This document shows, in pieces, positions 32,187-40,182 of a stretch of 64,000 bases of DNA. Both the position numbers and the translations under genes were made by a program. Numbering within the stretch: the stretch's first letter is position 1; each line of letters opens with the position of its first letter. The stretch is from contig LCZK01000007.1 of assembly GCA_001025035.1 (NCBI GenBank), forward strand, positions 186,001 to 250,000. The letters run 5' to 3'. This DNA is from Actinobacteria bacterium IMCC26207. GTDB taxonomy: Bacteria; Actinomycetota; Acidimicrobiia; Acidimicrobiales; Microtrichaceae. Under the pieces are notes generated by a model. That model was given only the letters and a program-made list of their open reading frames with translations, made no database searches and was not told the origin of the DNA.

Positions 32187-33689
32187 TCATCCGGGCATCA
32201 GGGCAGCCTCGAGCACTTGTTTGGCAATCGGCCCGGCAACTCGGCCACCCGTCGAGCCCGAGGCGCCATCGACTCCTTGCACCATCACTGCCACGGCAAT
32301 AGTTGGGGCCTGACCTGTCGGACCAGCGAAAGCAATGATCCATGCATGCGACTGCGGCGGGTCAAGACCGAGCTGTGCTGTTCCAGTTTTGCCACCAACA
32401 TCGAAGCCGGGAAGAGCCAGAATCGAGGCCGTGCCGTCGGTTACCACGCTGATCATCCCACGCCGCAGAATCTCGGCATTCTCGGGGCTCATCGAGTCGC
32501 GCCAGGGGCTATCCGCATAGCTGCCAACCACTGCACCGTCACGGGCGCGGATCTCGCTCATGACGTGCGGCACCATGATTCGCCCCTTGTTTGCCACGCC
32601 GGCGGCAACGAGCGCCATCTGCAGCGGTGTCGCCGCAACATCATTCTGGCCAATACCTGTTTGCGCCAACGCAGGCGTGTCTTCATAGACCGGCGCGGCT
32701 CCCTCGGGTGTGCTCACCACTGCACCAAAGTTGGTGGGATAGACAGAGGTGGCTGGTCGAGTCAGATCGATTGGCGGGGCATCATTAAATCCTGCCGCCT
32801 CGGCTGCAGCAATCATGGGGTCGGGCCCCAGAGTCTCGGCTGCCATCTGGGCAAATGAGGAGTTGCAAGATTTCTGCAGAATCACAAAGAGCGTGCCGCC
32901 ACACAGGTTGCCATCAAAGTTTTTGATGGGGCGCGTTGTGAGTGGTGGGGTGTAGGACTGCACAACTGGGTAATCCGGTGTGGTCTCGGTGACCTTGTTG
33001 GAAGTCAGTCCAGCCGTGGCCGTCACAATCTTGAAGGTGGACCCGGGGAAATAACGTTCCTGATAAGCCCGAGAAAGAAGCGGCTTGGATGGTGCGGCAT
33101 CGAGCAGCGTTTTGACGTCCACTGCCTCCTCGCCCTGATTAGCCGAAATCACATTCGGGTCATAGGTGGGATTGGAGTACATCGCAATGACGTCGCCCGT
33201 GCGGGGGTCGAGCGCTACCACCGAACCGTTATTCCCGCCCAGAGCGTCTCGAGCAGCGCGCTGCACCTGCCCGCGAAGGGTCAGCACAACATCACCTTCG
33301 CTGGACTGATCAGCAAAAAACCCAGACAGTTCATGCAGTTGCAGAGACGGTGTGCGGCCAGTCAGTTCTGCGTTGTACACGCGCTCTACGCCAGTGGATC
33401 CCAAGCGGAACGAGTAGTAGCCCGTGACGTGAGCAAACAGCTCGCCATCTGGGTAGACCCGCTGATAACGCAGCTCGGAGCGAACCACCTCCGAGGTTGC
33501 AGCAATCTCTCCTTCGGCAGTAACGATATCGCCGCGAGGTTTATTGAAGTCTCGAAGCTGCGCCCGGGTGTTTTCCGGGCGGTCGTTATACGCACCTGCC
33601 TGAAGCACTTGGATCTGGTTCAGCTTGAGGAACGCTGCGAGATAACACAGCATGATCACGATTCCCAGAATCTTGATTTGCCGATTCAT
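32187..33689 (-). CDS. pbpA: Penicillin-binding protein PbpA (class B transpeptidase)
   Basis: The 500-residue protein has a single N-terminal membrane anchor, a dimerisation region and the transpeptidase domain with SxxK as S217-TFK220 (FPGSTFK), SxN as SCN, and KTGT in GGKTGTAQ. It cross-links peptidoglycan. It overlaps rodA by 4 bases, the usual glycosyltransferase/transpeptidase pair. Length agrees with mycobacterial PbpA (about 491). All three active-site motifs are intact. Confidence 0.95.
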   Translation of the reverse strand: MNRQIKILGIVIMLCYLAAFLKLNQIQVLQAGAYNDRPENTRAQLRDFNKPRGDIVTAEGEIAATSEVVRSELRYQRVYPDGELFAHVTGYYSFRLGSTGVERVYNAELTGRTPSLQLHELSGFFADQSSEGDVVLTLRGQVQRAARDALGGNNGSVVALDPRTGDVIAMYSNPTYDPNVISANQGEEAVDVKTLLDAAPSKPLLSRAYQERYFPGSTFKIVTATAGLTSNKVTETTPDYPVVQSYTPPLTTRPIKNFDGNLCGGTLFVILQKSCNSSFAQMAAETLGPDPMIAAAEAAGFNDAPPIDLTRPATSVYPTNFGAVVSTPEGAAPVYEDTPALAQTGIGQNDVAATPLQMALVAAGVANKGRIMVPHVMSEIRARDGAVVGSYADSPWRDSMSPENAEILRRGMISVVTDGTASILALPGFDVGGKTGTAQLGLDPPQSHAWIIAFAGPTGQAPTIAVAVMVQGVDGASGSTGGRVAGPIAKQVLEAALMPG

Positions 33690-35029
33690 CTGGCCACCAA
33701 AGGTTCAGGGATTTTGCGCGCAGTCTGATCCGATATGCGAATCAGTAGGGCCAACAAGATGTAGTTCGCAACCAAGGATGAACCGCCGTATGAGACGAAC
33801 GGAAGCGTCACTCCGGTGAGCGGGAGCAAGCGGATGACTCCGGCAATAATGATGAACGCCTGAAAGGCAATCAGGGTGGTCAGGCCAACGGCGAGCAGCG
33901 AGCTGAATGGGTCCGAGGATCGTTGAGCCACACGAAGTCCGCTCCCGGCTAGCAACAAGAACGCACAGAGCACTGCAGTTACGCCGAGCAAGCCGAGTTC
34001 CTCGCCGATGACTGCAAAAATAAAGTCGGATTCATCGGCTGGGATGCGCCCCGCAATTCCTAGCCCCGGCCCCGTGCCAGTGGTGCCACCCCAGGCCAAG
34101 GCATAGGCACCTTGGATTACCTGAAACCCTTTTCCGGATGGGTCAGACCACGGGTTGATCCAGATGGTGACTCGAGTTTGTACGTGCGAGAACATTCGCC
34201 AAGCCGCATACGAACTGGCCGAGAACAGCACCACCCCTACAGCCAAATAGCTTCCTCGCCCGGTGGCCACCCAGAGCATCACAATAAAGAGAACAAAGAA
34301 CAGAAGCGCCGAGCCAAGATCTTTTTCGAACACCATCACAATGAGCGAAAAACCCACGGCCACCAGGATGGGGGCGAAGTATTTAGGGTCGGGCGTATTG
34401 ATTCGACCAATTCTGAACGTGGCCACCCCAAGTAGTTCGCGCCGATCTACCAGATAGCCGGCAAAGAATATGGCCAACGCAATCTTGGCAAGCTCTCCAG
34501 GCTGAAACCCGATTGGGCCGAGCGAAACCCAAATGCGTGACCCATTGATGCTTCGACCAATCCCAGGCAGCAACGGCATGATCAGTAAGAGCACGCCGAT
34601 CAGGCCAAAGGTGTACCGGTATCGCTGCAGGAACCGAACATCTCGGACCACAATCAACGTTGCGATATAGCCAAAAATCCCTACTGCAGTCCACAATGCC
34701 TGCAACCCTGCAAGGTCTCCGTCGAGCCGCGCAATGAACACGTATCCCAACCCATTGAGCAATGCAGCGAGCGGCAGAAACAGTGGGTCCGAGGTTGGGG
34801 CAAATTTGCGGTTCGCAAGGTGCGCCAGAATCGGCAGCGCAACAATCACTCCCAGAAACGGAACTATGTCTGCTGGTAGCGAGGCGCTCTTGCCCAAGCT
34901 TGCCAATGCGTACGTCCCACAGATCACCAGCACGGCCAGAATGAGCAGACCAAGCTCGGTGGTTCGGCGGCGGCGACCCAACGCTTTGACTACCACCTGC
35001 TGATGAGTAGCGCTCTCCGTAATCGTCAC
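33686..35029 (-). CDS. rodA: RodA/FtsW-type peptidoglycan polymerase
   Basis: The 447-residue SEDS protein has about 12 membrane helices and the family motifs NGSRIWVSLGPIGFQPGELAK, FEKDLGSALLFF and the C-terminal LPFVSYGGSSL. It polymerises lipid II glycan with PbpA. The GTG start overlaps the pstP stop by 4 bases. A role in elongation rather than septation is inferred from the PbpA pairing and the pknB-cluster context; ftsW proper would be expected in the dcw cluster. Confidence 0.93.
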   Translation of the reverse strand: MTITESATHQQVVVKALGRRRRTTELGLLILAVLVICGTYALASLGKSASLPADIVPFLGVIVALPILAHLANRKFAPTSDPLFLPLAALLNGLGYVFIARLDGDLAGLQALWTAVGIFGYIATLIVVRDVRFLQRYRYTFGLIGVLLLIMPLLPGIGRSINGSRIWVSLGPIGFQPGELAKIALAIFFAGYLVDRRELLGVATFRIGRINTPDPKYFAPILVAVGFSLIVMVFEKDLGSALLFFVLFIVMLWVATGRGSYLAVGVVLFSASSYAAWRMFSHVQTRVTIWINPWSDPSGKGFQVIQGAYALAWGGTTGTGPGLGIAGRIPADESDFIFAVIGEELGLLGVTAVLCAFLLLAGSGLRVAQRSSDPFSSLLAVGLTTLIAFQAFIIIAGVIRLLPLTGVTLPFVSYGGSSLVANYILLALLIRISDQTARKIPEPLVAR

Positions 35030-36678
35030 GCCGGCGGGGCGGGCGCCGGTGCGGCAGCGGCAGCAGCGGCAGCAGCTGCAGGGTCAACCGGAGGGATGGC
35101 GGCAGGGTCAACCGGAGGGGCGATTGTCGTGGTGGTGGTCGTCGTCGTAGTCGTCGTGGTTGTCGTAGTTGTAGTGGTCATGGCCTTTAGGTTGGCCACG
35201 TAGGCAAGTGCATCCCGCTCGGAGCTGTACTGCACCCCGCGCAGCAGGCGAGTCTGCACCGAAGGCGGCAGCTTCGAGACTTGAATCTCGTTATGCACAT
35301 CCTGCGTAACAGGATCAATCCACAGGAACTTTGTTGCACGGCCTTTGTAGACCACAACAATCTGCGTTCCGCTTCCCGCTTGTGGCTGCACCCCGACTGA
35401 ATAGCCTTGGCGCTGATTCATCACGACAATCCCGATGGACAAAACAATGATCAACAACAGGACCAACAAAAACACCGGAGTACGCCAAGGGCTTCGGTGT
35501 GATCCCTCAACCGAGGCAGCATCTGCGGCGGCGACGGTCTTGGCTAGTTCGATTTCTGATTCATCGGCATCGGCATCGGCATCGGCATCGGGAGAAGGTT
35601 CGCCCTGCGGGTCAGGGGTTACCTCCGGTTGCGACGGCTGAACAGCGGTTCCGTCACCTTGGGTACTGTCGGCCTCTGGGTGGCCATCAGCTGAGTGACC
35701 AGCAGCTGGGTGACCAACAGCATGGCCAGACTCGCCTTCATCTAGTTCACCCTCTGCCTCGTCCTCGTCCTCGTCTTCGGCCTCATCATCGGCCGCTCGA
35801 GCCGGCGAAATCGGCACCAGCGGCACGGTGGCCGTATCGCTCAGCGGGTCGCGGAACGCGTCTTCCAAATCGACTGTCGGAGTGGCAATCCGTCGGCAGC
35901 GCTCCGCCAATGGTGCTGGCAGGTGGCCCGACTCAGTCACCTCGGCTACCACAACGGTGATGTTGTCTCGGCCACCCGAGGCATCCGCCTCGGCAGCTAG
36001 ACGGCGAGCAAGAACCTCGGGTTCGTCTGGCTCGCTCAAGATTTCAGCGATGCGGTCCTCAGAAATTTCGTTGAATAGGCCATCGCTGCATAACAAGAAG
36101 CGGTCGCCGTCGCACGGGCTGAGTAGCCACGCATCAACAACAACGAGTGCCTCAACCCCAAGTGCGCGGGTTAGCACGTTTCGCTGCGGGTGTACCTCTG
36201 CCTCTTCTGGTGTGATCCGACCCTCGCGAACGAGTGACTCCACAAGTGAGTGATCCTCGGTCAGACGATGCAGTTCGCCAGCGGCAAACAAATAGACCCG
36301 ACTGTCTCCCACGTTGAGCACGGCAAGATGCTCGCCATCTTCATCAACTAGGCCGACCACACACACAGTGGTTCCCATTCCCCGCAAGCTGGGATCCTCG
36401 GCCGCTCGACTGCTGATGCGGCGGTTTGCCTGATGCACAGCGCCCACGAGTTCTAACAGCGACCTGTGACCAGCCATCTGCGAGATGACCTCTACCGTTT
36501 CGGCCGAGGCAACTTCTCCAGCCTGATGACCGCCCATGCCATCGGCCACGGCCAACAAGTCAGCCGACACGAGCAGGCTGTCCTCATTGCCCGCTCGTAC
36601 CTGACCAACCAAAGTGGCTGAGCCAGTGCGCAAACGAACAAGCGAGGGGCCCTCGCTCTGGGTGGAGTCAGTGCTCAT
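35026..36678 (-). CDS. pstP: PP2C-type Ser/Thr phosphatase PstP
   Basis: Residues about 15-245 are a PP2C phosphatase (VRAGNEDSLLV, ADGMGGHQAGEVAS, NVGDSRVYL, SDGLFNEI, GGRDNITVVV), with the metal-binding Asp residues in place. A long acidic linker follows, with a DADADADADE stretch coded by ATCGGC hexamers on the plus strand. One membrane helix and an extracellular part with about 19 consecutive Thr and an Ala/Pro tail end it. It reverses PknB phosphorylation. The start is the third ATG of a triplicated 14-bp unit (36670-36711). Confidence 0.93.
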   Translation of the reverse strand: MSTDSTQSEGPSLVRLRTGSATLVGQVRAGNEDSLLVSADLLAVADGMGGHQAGEVASAETVEVISQMAGHRSLLELVGAVHQANRRISSRAAEDPSLRGMGTTVCVVGLVDEDGEHLAVLNVGDSRVYLFAAGELHRLTEDHSLVESLVREGRITPEEAEVHPQRNVLTRALGVEALVVVDAWLLSPCDGDRFLLCSDGLFNEISEDRIAEILSEPDEPEVLARRLAAEADASGGRDNITVVVAEVTESGHLPAPLAERCRRIATPTVDLEDAFRDPLSDTATVPLVPISPARAADDEAEDEDEDEAEGELDEGESGHAVGHPAAGHSADGHPEADSTQGDGTAVQPSQPEVTPDPQGEPSPDADADADADESEIELAKTVAAADAASVEGSHRSPWRTPVFLLVLLLIIVLSIGIVVMNQRQGYSVGVQPQAGSGTQIVVVYKGRATKFLWIDPVTQDVHNEIQVSKLPPSVQTRLLRGVQYSSERDALAYVANLKAMTTTTTTTTTTTTTTTTTTIAPPVDPAAIPPVDPAAAAAAAAAAPAPAPPA

Positions 36679-36711
36679 CGGACAGTGCTCATCGGACAGT
36701 GCTCATCGGAC
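36670..36711. repeat. Triple 14-bp tandem repeat at the fhaB/pstP junction
   Basis: AGTGCTCATCGGAC occurs three times without a mismatch. On the minus strand each unit carries an ATG overlapping a TGA. The fhaB stop lies in the first unit and the pstP start in the last; the two earlier ATGs open five-codon frames (MSTVR) that end at the next ATG. Confidence 0.9.
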
Positions 36712-37251
36712 TTCCAGTACTACGTTGCCCACTTGGATGCGGTCGCCAAGGCGAGCCGGCATCTGCCCCACGGCGCGACTTCCGTTTACCCACGTGCCAT
36801 TCGTAGAGCCCAGGTCTTCAGCAAAGACAGACCCATCTCGAACAAAGATTCTGGAATGCACCTGTGAAACGTACTGCTCATCAAGGACAATCGAACACCC
36901 TGCTGCACGACCAAGAGTCAATTCTGGGCCGAGCGCATATTCGGCACCGGCTCGTGCTGCTGGTTCAACGAGAACTAATCGGGTCGGGACAACTGGCGCT
37001 TTGCGTCTATTCATCGCTGACTTGGCCGACTTAGATGCCTTAGCGGTGCTGGCTTTTGCAGTGCTGGCTTTTGCCTTTGCAGAGGACCCACCCTTTTTGG
37101 TGCTGACTCCTCCAGCAGCAACCGGGACGGGGGTTGTTGCGACGCGAGGAGGGTTGACTTCGGTCCAGACCGCACGCAATACGCGAAGAAAGAACAAGTA
37201 CAGCAGCGCCAGCAGGCACAGTTTGAGGACGGTGAGCAACTGCTCGGACAT
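36703..37251 (-). CDS. fhaB: FHA-domain protein FhaB (FipA-like)
   Basis: A 182-residue protein with an N-terminal membrane helix (LLTVLKLCLLALLYLFFLRVL), an Ala/Lys/Ser-rich linker with KASTAKASTAKAS repeats, and a C-terminal FHA domain (LTLGRAAGCSIVLDEQYVSQVHSRI, then DLGSTNGTWVNG). FHA domains bind phosphothreonine. In mycobacteria FhaB/FipA is a PknA/PknB substrate linking FtsZ and FtsQ. It lies 11 bases after fhaA and is coupled to pstP through the 14-bp repeats. Confidence 0.93.
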   Translation of the reverse strand: MSEQLLTVLKLCLLALLYLFFLRVLRAVWTEVNPPRVATTPVPVAAGGVSTKKGGSSAKAKASTAKASTAKASKSAKSAMNRRKAPVVPTRLVLVEPAARAGAEYALGPELTLGRAAGCSIVLDEQYVSQVHSRIFVRDGSVFAEDLGSTNGTWVNGSRAVGQMPARLGDRIQVGNVVLEVR

Positions 37252-37262
37252 GTTCCGCGAGC

Positions 37263-37922
37263 CTAGGACGCTTCGAAGTGCATCACCGTGTTGCCGAAGG
37301 TGACTTCATCACCGTCACGCAACTGCTGCTCGGCCACTCGCACTCCATTCACTTTGGTTCCGTTCGTAGAGCCAAGGTCTGCGACCACAAATCCGTCGCC
37401 CGAAGGCCGCACCTCGGCGTGATTTCGGCTGACATTCGGGTCGCCCAGAACAATGGTGCAATCGTTCTGCCGGCCTACCGAAACCACATATTCACCCAGA
37501 GGAACCCGGTCCCCGGTGGGCAACAGCAAGGACCCAGGTGGAAGGCCACCCTCACCCTCGGCGAAGCGGGCGTCCAAGGCGAGCACTCCGCTTCTGGCTG
37601 AGTCGTCTTGTTCAATCACAATCTCGATTGGGCCAACAAATCCATATCCCTCGTCACGCGCATGTTCGCGAGCCGCGTCGGCAAGCTCTCTGCGCAGGGT
37701 GCCAAGCAGGTCAGCCAACTGTTCAAAGTCAGAATCAGCTAGGCCGAAGCGAAACCAGTTGGGCACGATGGTTCGGCCACCGACCCCGACGGTTCGGCCG
37801 CCGTCCATCTCACGCACAAGCTTTCGGCCAAACTCAACCGGGCTCACCCCAGTGCGGAACAAGCGCGAGAAAGTTCCCTCAACTGCTCGCTCGAGTCGGC
37901 TCTCGAAGCCCTTGATACCCAT
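37263..37922 (-). CDS. fhaA: FHA-domain protein FhaA (DUF3662-FHA)
   Basis: The 219-residue protein joins DUF3662 (MGIKGFESRLERAVEGTFSR onward, about residues 1-115) to an FHA domain (VSVGRQNDCTIVLGDPNVSRNH, then DLGSTNGTKVNG). Mycobacterial FhaA has a long disordered middle that is nearly missing here. It binds phospho-PknB targets and the lipid II flippase regulator MviN in mycobacteria. It is the first gene of the operon. TACTCT, 6 bases before the ATG, gives a leaderless start. Confidence 0.93.
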   Translation of the reverse strand: MGIKGFESRLERAVEGTFSRLFRTGVSPVEFGRKLVREMDGGRTVGVGGRTIVPNWFRFGLADSDFEQLADLLGTLRRELADAAREHARDEGYGFVGPIEIVIEQDDSARSGVLALDARFAEGEGGLPPGSLLLPTGDRVPLGEYVVSVGRQNDCTIVLGDPNVSRNHAEVRPSGDGFVVADLGSTNGTKVNGVRVAEQQLRDGDEVTFGNTVMHFEAS

Positions 37923-37928
37923 TGCACA

Positions 37929-37934
37929 AGAGTA
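37929..37934 (-). promoter_or_regulatory. -10 box of the fhaA-pknB operon
   Basis: TACTCT on the minus strand, 6 bases before the fhaA ATG, implies transcription from or next to the start codon. The 23-bp direct repeat copy at 37940-37962 covers the region upstream, where the -35 element should be. Confidence 0.55.
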
Positions 37935-37939
37935 GCGAG

Positions 37940-37962
37940 GCCAGAGCGCCTCGTTGGGACTC
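37940..37962 (+). repeat. 23-bp direct repeat, copy 1 (beside fhaA)
   Basis: GCCAGAGCGCCTCGTTGGGA and the following CTC match 38813-38835 with one difference. The pair encloses 850 bases that contain the RHH/Doc cassette and nothing else. Confidence 0.8.
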
Positions 37963-38063
37963 CCTAACATGTGATGATCGATCGTTTCGGTCGGCGGTTA
38001 GGACGCATCGCTTGAATTGGCTTCACGAGGTCGCCAGCGGGGGCATCTTCACACCATTGAAGT

Positions 38064-38092
38064 GCCGGTAGAGGAGACTCCTCTTTACCGGC
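38064..38092 (-). terminator. Hairpin after the doc gene
   Basis: GCCGGTAGAGGAG and CTCCTCTTTACCGGC form a stem with a two-base bulge, 18 bases beyond the doc stop on the minus strand. It probably ends the toxin-antitoxin transcript. Bases 37963-38063 show nothing else. Confidence 0.55.
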
Positions 38093-38109
38093 GTGGAGCA
38101 GCTCGTCGG

Positions 38110-38508
38110 TCAGGTGGTATGACTGCGGATCCATCCCGCGAGGCCGGTGATGTCAAGCTGCTTGGCAGCGACTGCCACCATCGTCGTTACTGCGTCATCG
38201 GTACCCGGCGCAATCCACTCAACGTTGTTGCGGCGGAGGAACACGACCGTCGCCACGAACGCACAGCGCTTGTTCCCGTCGGGCAGCCCGTGATTGTTGA
38301 CAAGGTGCCAGCAGAGGACCGCCGCTTGGGTGATTAGGTCCGGGTAGAGGTCCTGCTCGCCGAACCCGGCGGCAGGAGCATGCAGCGCAGAGTCGATCAG
38401 GTTCAGGTTGGCGGTTCGTCGGATCGTCGCTGCATCCGCTCCTAGCACCTCGGCGGCCACATAGATCCACTGATCGAGCGTGACGTAGACGGTCCTACCG
38501 CGAGTCAC
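38110..38508 (-). CDS. doc: Doc/Fic-family toxin
   Basis: The 132-residue helical protein has the Fic-type motif HGLPDGNKR at residues 73-81, compared with HPFxDGNKR in Fic and HxFxDANKR in Doc. Doc toxins phosphorylate EF-Tu and stop translation. The GTG start overlaps the antitoxin stop by 4 bases. Length and the catalytic His, Asp, Asn, Lys and Arg fit an active enzyme. The central Gly instead of Ala leaves open whether it is an AMP-transferring Fic or a kinase-like Doc. Confidence 0.88.
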   Translation of the reverse strand: MTRGRTVYVTLDQWIYVAAEVLGADAATIRRTANLNLIDSALHAPAAGFGEQDLYPDLITQAAVLCWHLVNNHGLPDGNKRCAFVATVVFLRRNNVEWIAPGTDDAVTTMVAVAAKQLDITGLAGWIRSHTT

Positions 38509-38702
38509 GTCTCGGCGAGTCGGCCGAGGATCTCTCCATGCTCCGAGATCGTGGCGGTGACCGTCTCGGCGAACCCTACGTCGACCGGTGCCACCTGAGC
38601 GAGCGTCTCCGCCGCCAGTTCTTCGACGCTTACGCCTCGTGCTGCAGCTGCCGCTTCTAGGCGCCGCATGATGTCCGCGGGTAGATCGACAGTCAAAGGC
38701 AT
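38505..38702 (-). CDS. Ribbon-helix-helix antitoxin
   Basis: The 65-residue product starts MPLTVDLPADIMRRLEAAAA with the short strand and two helices of a ribbon-helix-helix DNA-binding domain. Its C-terminal part, VDVGFAETVTATISEHGEIL, would neutralise the toxin. It is the first gene of the pair, as usual. Pairing an RHH antitoxin with Doc differs from the Phd-type antitoxin of phage P1 but occurs in other bacteria. Autorepression is expected. Confidence 0.8.
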   Translation of the reverse strand: MPLTVDLPADIMRRLEAAAAARGVSVEELAAETLAQVAPVDVGFAETVTATISEHGEILGRLAET

Positions 38703-38812
38703 GTAATCAGTCTAGTGCTGCCGATGATCACACTGCAGAGGCGTGCCATCTGTTTCGAAGCAAACGCAGTCGCCCGCCCGTGAGCAGACCGCTGTGATCA
38801 AACTGCCATTCA

Positions 38813-38835
38813 GCCAGCGCGCCTCGTTGGGACTC
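38813..38835 (+). repeat. 23-bp direct repeat, copy 2 (beside tRNA-Leu)
   Basis: This copy differs from 37940-37962 at one base. It ends 38 bases before tRNA-Leu, and its TTGGGA could be the -35 element of that tRNA, with TACTCT at 38852-38857 as the -10 box. Confidence 0.75.
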
Positions 38836-38873
38836 GATAACTTTGCTGCGCTACTCTCTTGACTTCTTCACTC

Positions 38874-38957
<84 letters not shown>

Positions 38958-38984
38958 CAATGTGTGATGTCGCGAGACATCGGC

Positions 38985-39013
38985 AAGGACCGAACCTGCA
39001 GGGTTCGGTCCTT
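38985..39013 (+). terminator. Terminator after tRNA-Leu
   Basis: AAGGACCGAACC pairs perfectly with GGTTCGGTCCTT over a five-base loop, 27 bases after the tRNA. A second small hairpin, GATGTC-GCGA-GACATC, lies between them at 38966-38981. Confidence 0.75.
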
Positions 39014-39029
39014 CGCCCCCAACCTGACC

Positions 39030-39074
39030 CATTGGCGCCGGTAAGCTACGGAATCCGTCGCTTACCGGCGCCAA
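39030..39074. repeat. 45-bp dyad element, copy 2
   Basis: Here the arms TTGGCGCCGGTAAGC and GCTTACCGGCGCCAA pair over 15 bases without a mismatch, and the loop again holds an ACGG/CCGT dyad. It is intergenic, between the tRNA-Leu terminator and the AbiE-like operon. Two bases differ from the copy at 4246-4290. Confidence 0.8.
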
Positions 39075-39102
39075 TGCAGAAGCAGGTGGTTCGCTACGGA
39101 CT

Positions 39103-39201
39103 TATGTTCTGTGTTCGTGACGGCACGATCAGGAAATTTCGGCATATTTTACGATCTTCAGGTACGATATGTTCTGTGTTCGTGACGGCACGATCAAGAA
39201 A
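39103..39201. promoter_or_regulatory. Paired 34-bp direct repeats, likely operators of the AbiE-like operon
   Basis: Bases 39103-39136 and 39168-39201 agree at 33 of 34 positions. Each contains TCGTG-ACGG-CACGA, an inverted repeat suited to a dimeric repressor. TACGAT at 39163-39168, a possible -10 box, lies between them. The second copy ends 24 bases before the antitoxin start. Confidence 0.65.
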
Positions 39202-39225
39202 CAGCTTCTAACTGAGGAATCAAGA

Positions 39226-40182
39226 ATGGACCAGGCCGAACTCACTGAGGAACTACTCCTTGCGCTCACCGAACTTGGGGTTCCAGTCCATGCCGAGGGC
39301 GAGGCACTGTTCGTAGACGGCGTGCGGATTGCACCCACCCTGGTCGCTCGCGCTCATCCCACTCCAGCTGACCTGACCCAAGTGCTGCACGAAAACCGCG
39401 GTCGCCTACCAGCCATGATCGTGTCCGATCGGGTGAGCGAAGCAGGTCGCGCCGTACTCCGTGACGCCGGCTGGGGATGGCTCGATCGACGAGGAGACCT
39501 GCGCCTGTGGGCTCCCGGAATTCGTATCGAGGCCACTGTGCCCGGGCAACACACGGTTCGTACCAAGCCGCTCAACATGTGGACTCCAGTCGGCCTCGAG
39601 ATTGCACTAGCCGCCATGATCGATCCCGAGCAGGCCATTACTGCTCGCAAGCTCGCGCCAAAAATCGGTCGCAGCGCCGGAGCTATCCACGAGTTGCTAG
39701 GACGGTTCACCGAGCAGGGACTGATCGGAAAGAGCACTCACCGTCCGCTTATGCCGGATCTGTTCTGGGAGACTGCCGCTCACTGGCCAGAGGAAGGCTG
39801 GATACCTCTTGCCGCAAGTGCCGATCAGGTAGGAACACTGCTTGGATCCAACCAAGTAGTGCGAGTCGATGAACGCGCAGCCACCATGGGCGGCGCAAAG
39901 ATCACTGCTGCAGGAAACCTTCCAGCTCGGATGTACCTGACCTCACCAACTGCCCTTCGTAGGGCGCGCAGTCTCGTGGACCGCGAGCAACCCACCCGAT
40001 CTTGGGTGCGGCTTGCTCCAGTTACCTGGCTTCCAGACAACGAAAATTACCCGCCAACTGACACACAGCCTTGGCGAGTCGCACATCGCGTTCTCTGCGC
40101 ACTCAGACTGGCGGCCGACCCTGCCCGAGGCCAAGAGATTGTTGAAGCCTGGGGCATCTTGAGCGAAGCTGGCCCAACGTGA
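39226..40182 (+). CDS. AbiEi-like antitoxin/transcriptional regulator
   Basis: The 318-residue protein has an N-terminal domain ending in VLRDAGWGWLDRRGDLRLWAP, like the domain preceding the DNA-binding part in AbiEi-type proteins. A winged helix follows (ITARKLAPKIGRSAGAIHELL, then FTEQGLIGK). GAGGAA about 8 bases upstream fixes the ATG at 39226. It overlaps the nucleotidyltransferase gene by 4 bases. Type IV AbiEi antitoxins repress their operon by binding upstream repeats, and such repeats are present. The family call is by motif and context, so it stays tentative. Confidence 0.7.
   Translation: MDQAELTEELLLALTELGVPVHAEGEALFVDGVRIAPTLVARAHPTPADLTQVLHENRGRLPAMIVSDRVSEAGRAVLRDAGWGWLDRRGDLRLWAPGIRIEATVPGQHTVRTKPLNMWTPVGLEIALAAMIDPEQAITARKLAPKIGRSAGAIHELLGRFTEQGLIGKSTHRPLMPDLFWETAAHWPEEGWIPLAASADQVGTLLGSNQVVRVDERAATMGGAKITAAGNLPARMYLTSPTALRRARSLVDREQPTRSWVRLAPVTWLPDNENYPPTDTQPWRVAHRVLCALRLAADPARGQEIVEAWGILSEAGPT

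Noticed and set aside
34383..35111. 242-codon minus-strand frame over rodA
   Set aside because: It lies in another frame of rodA and pstP, both of which have complete conserved motifs; its composition is Pro/Arg-rich as expected for a shadow frame.
35118..35180. GTN trinucleotide run resembling a microsatellite
   Set aside because: It codes the Thr-rich extracellular stretch of PstP with mixed ACN codons, so it is protein-level low complexity and not a pure DNA repeat.
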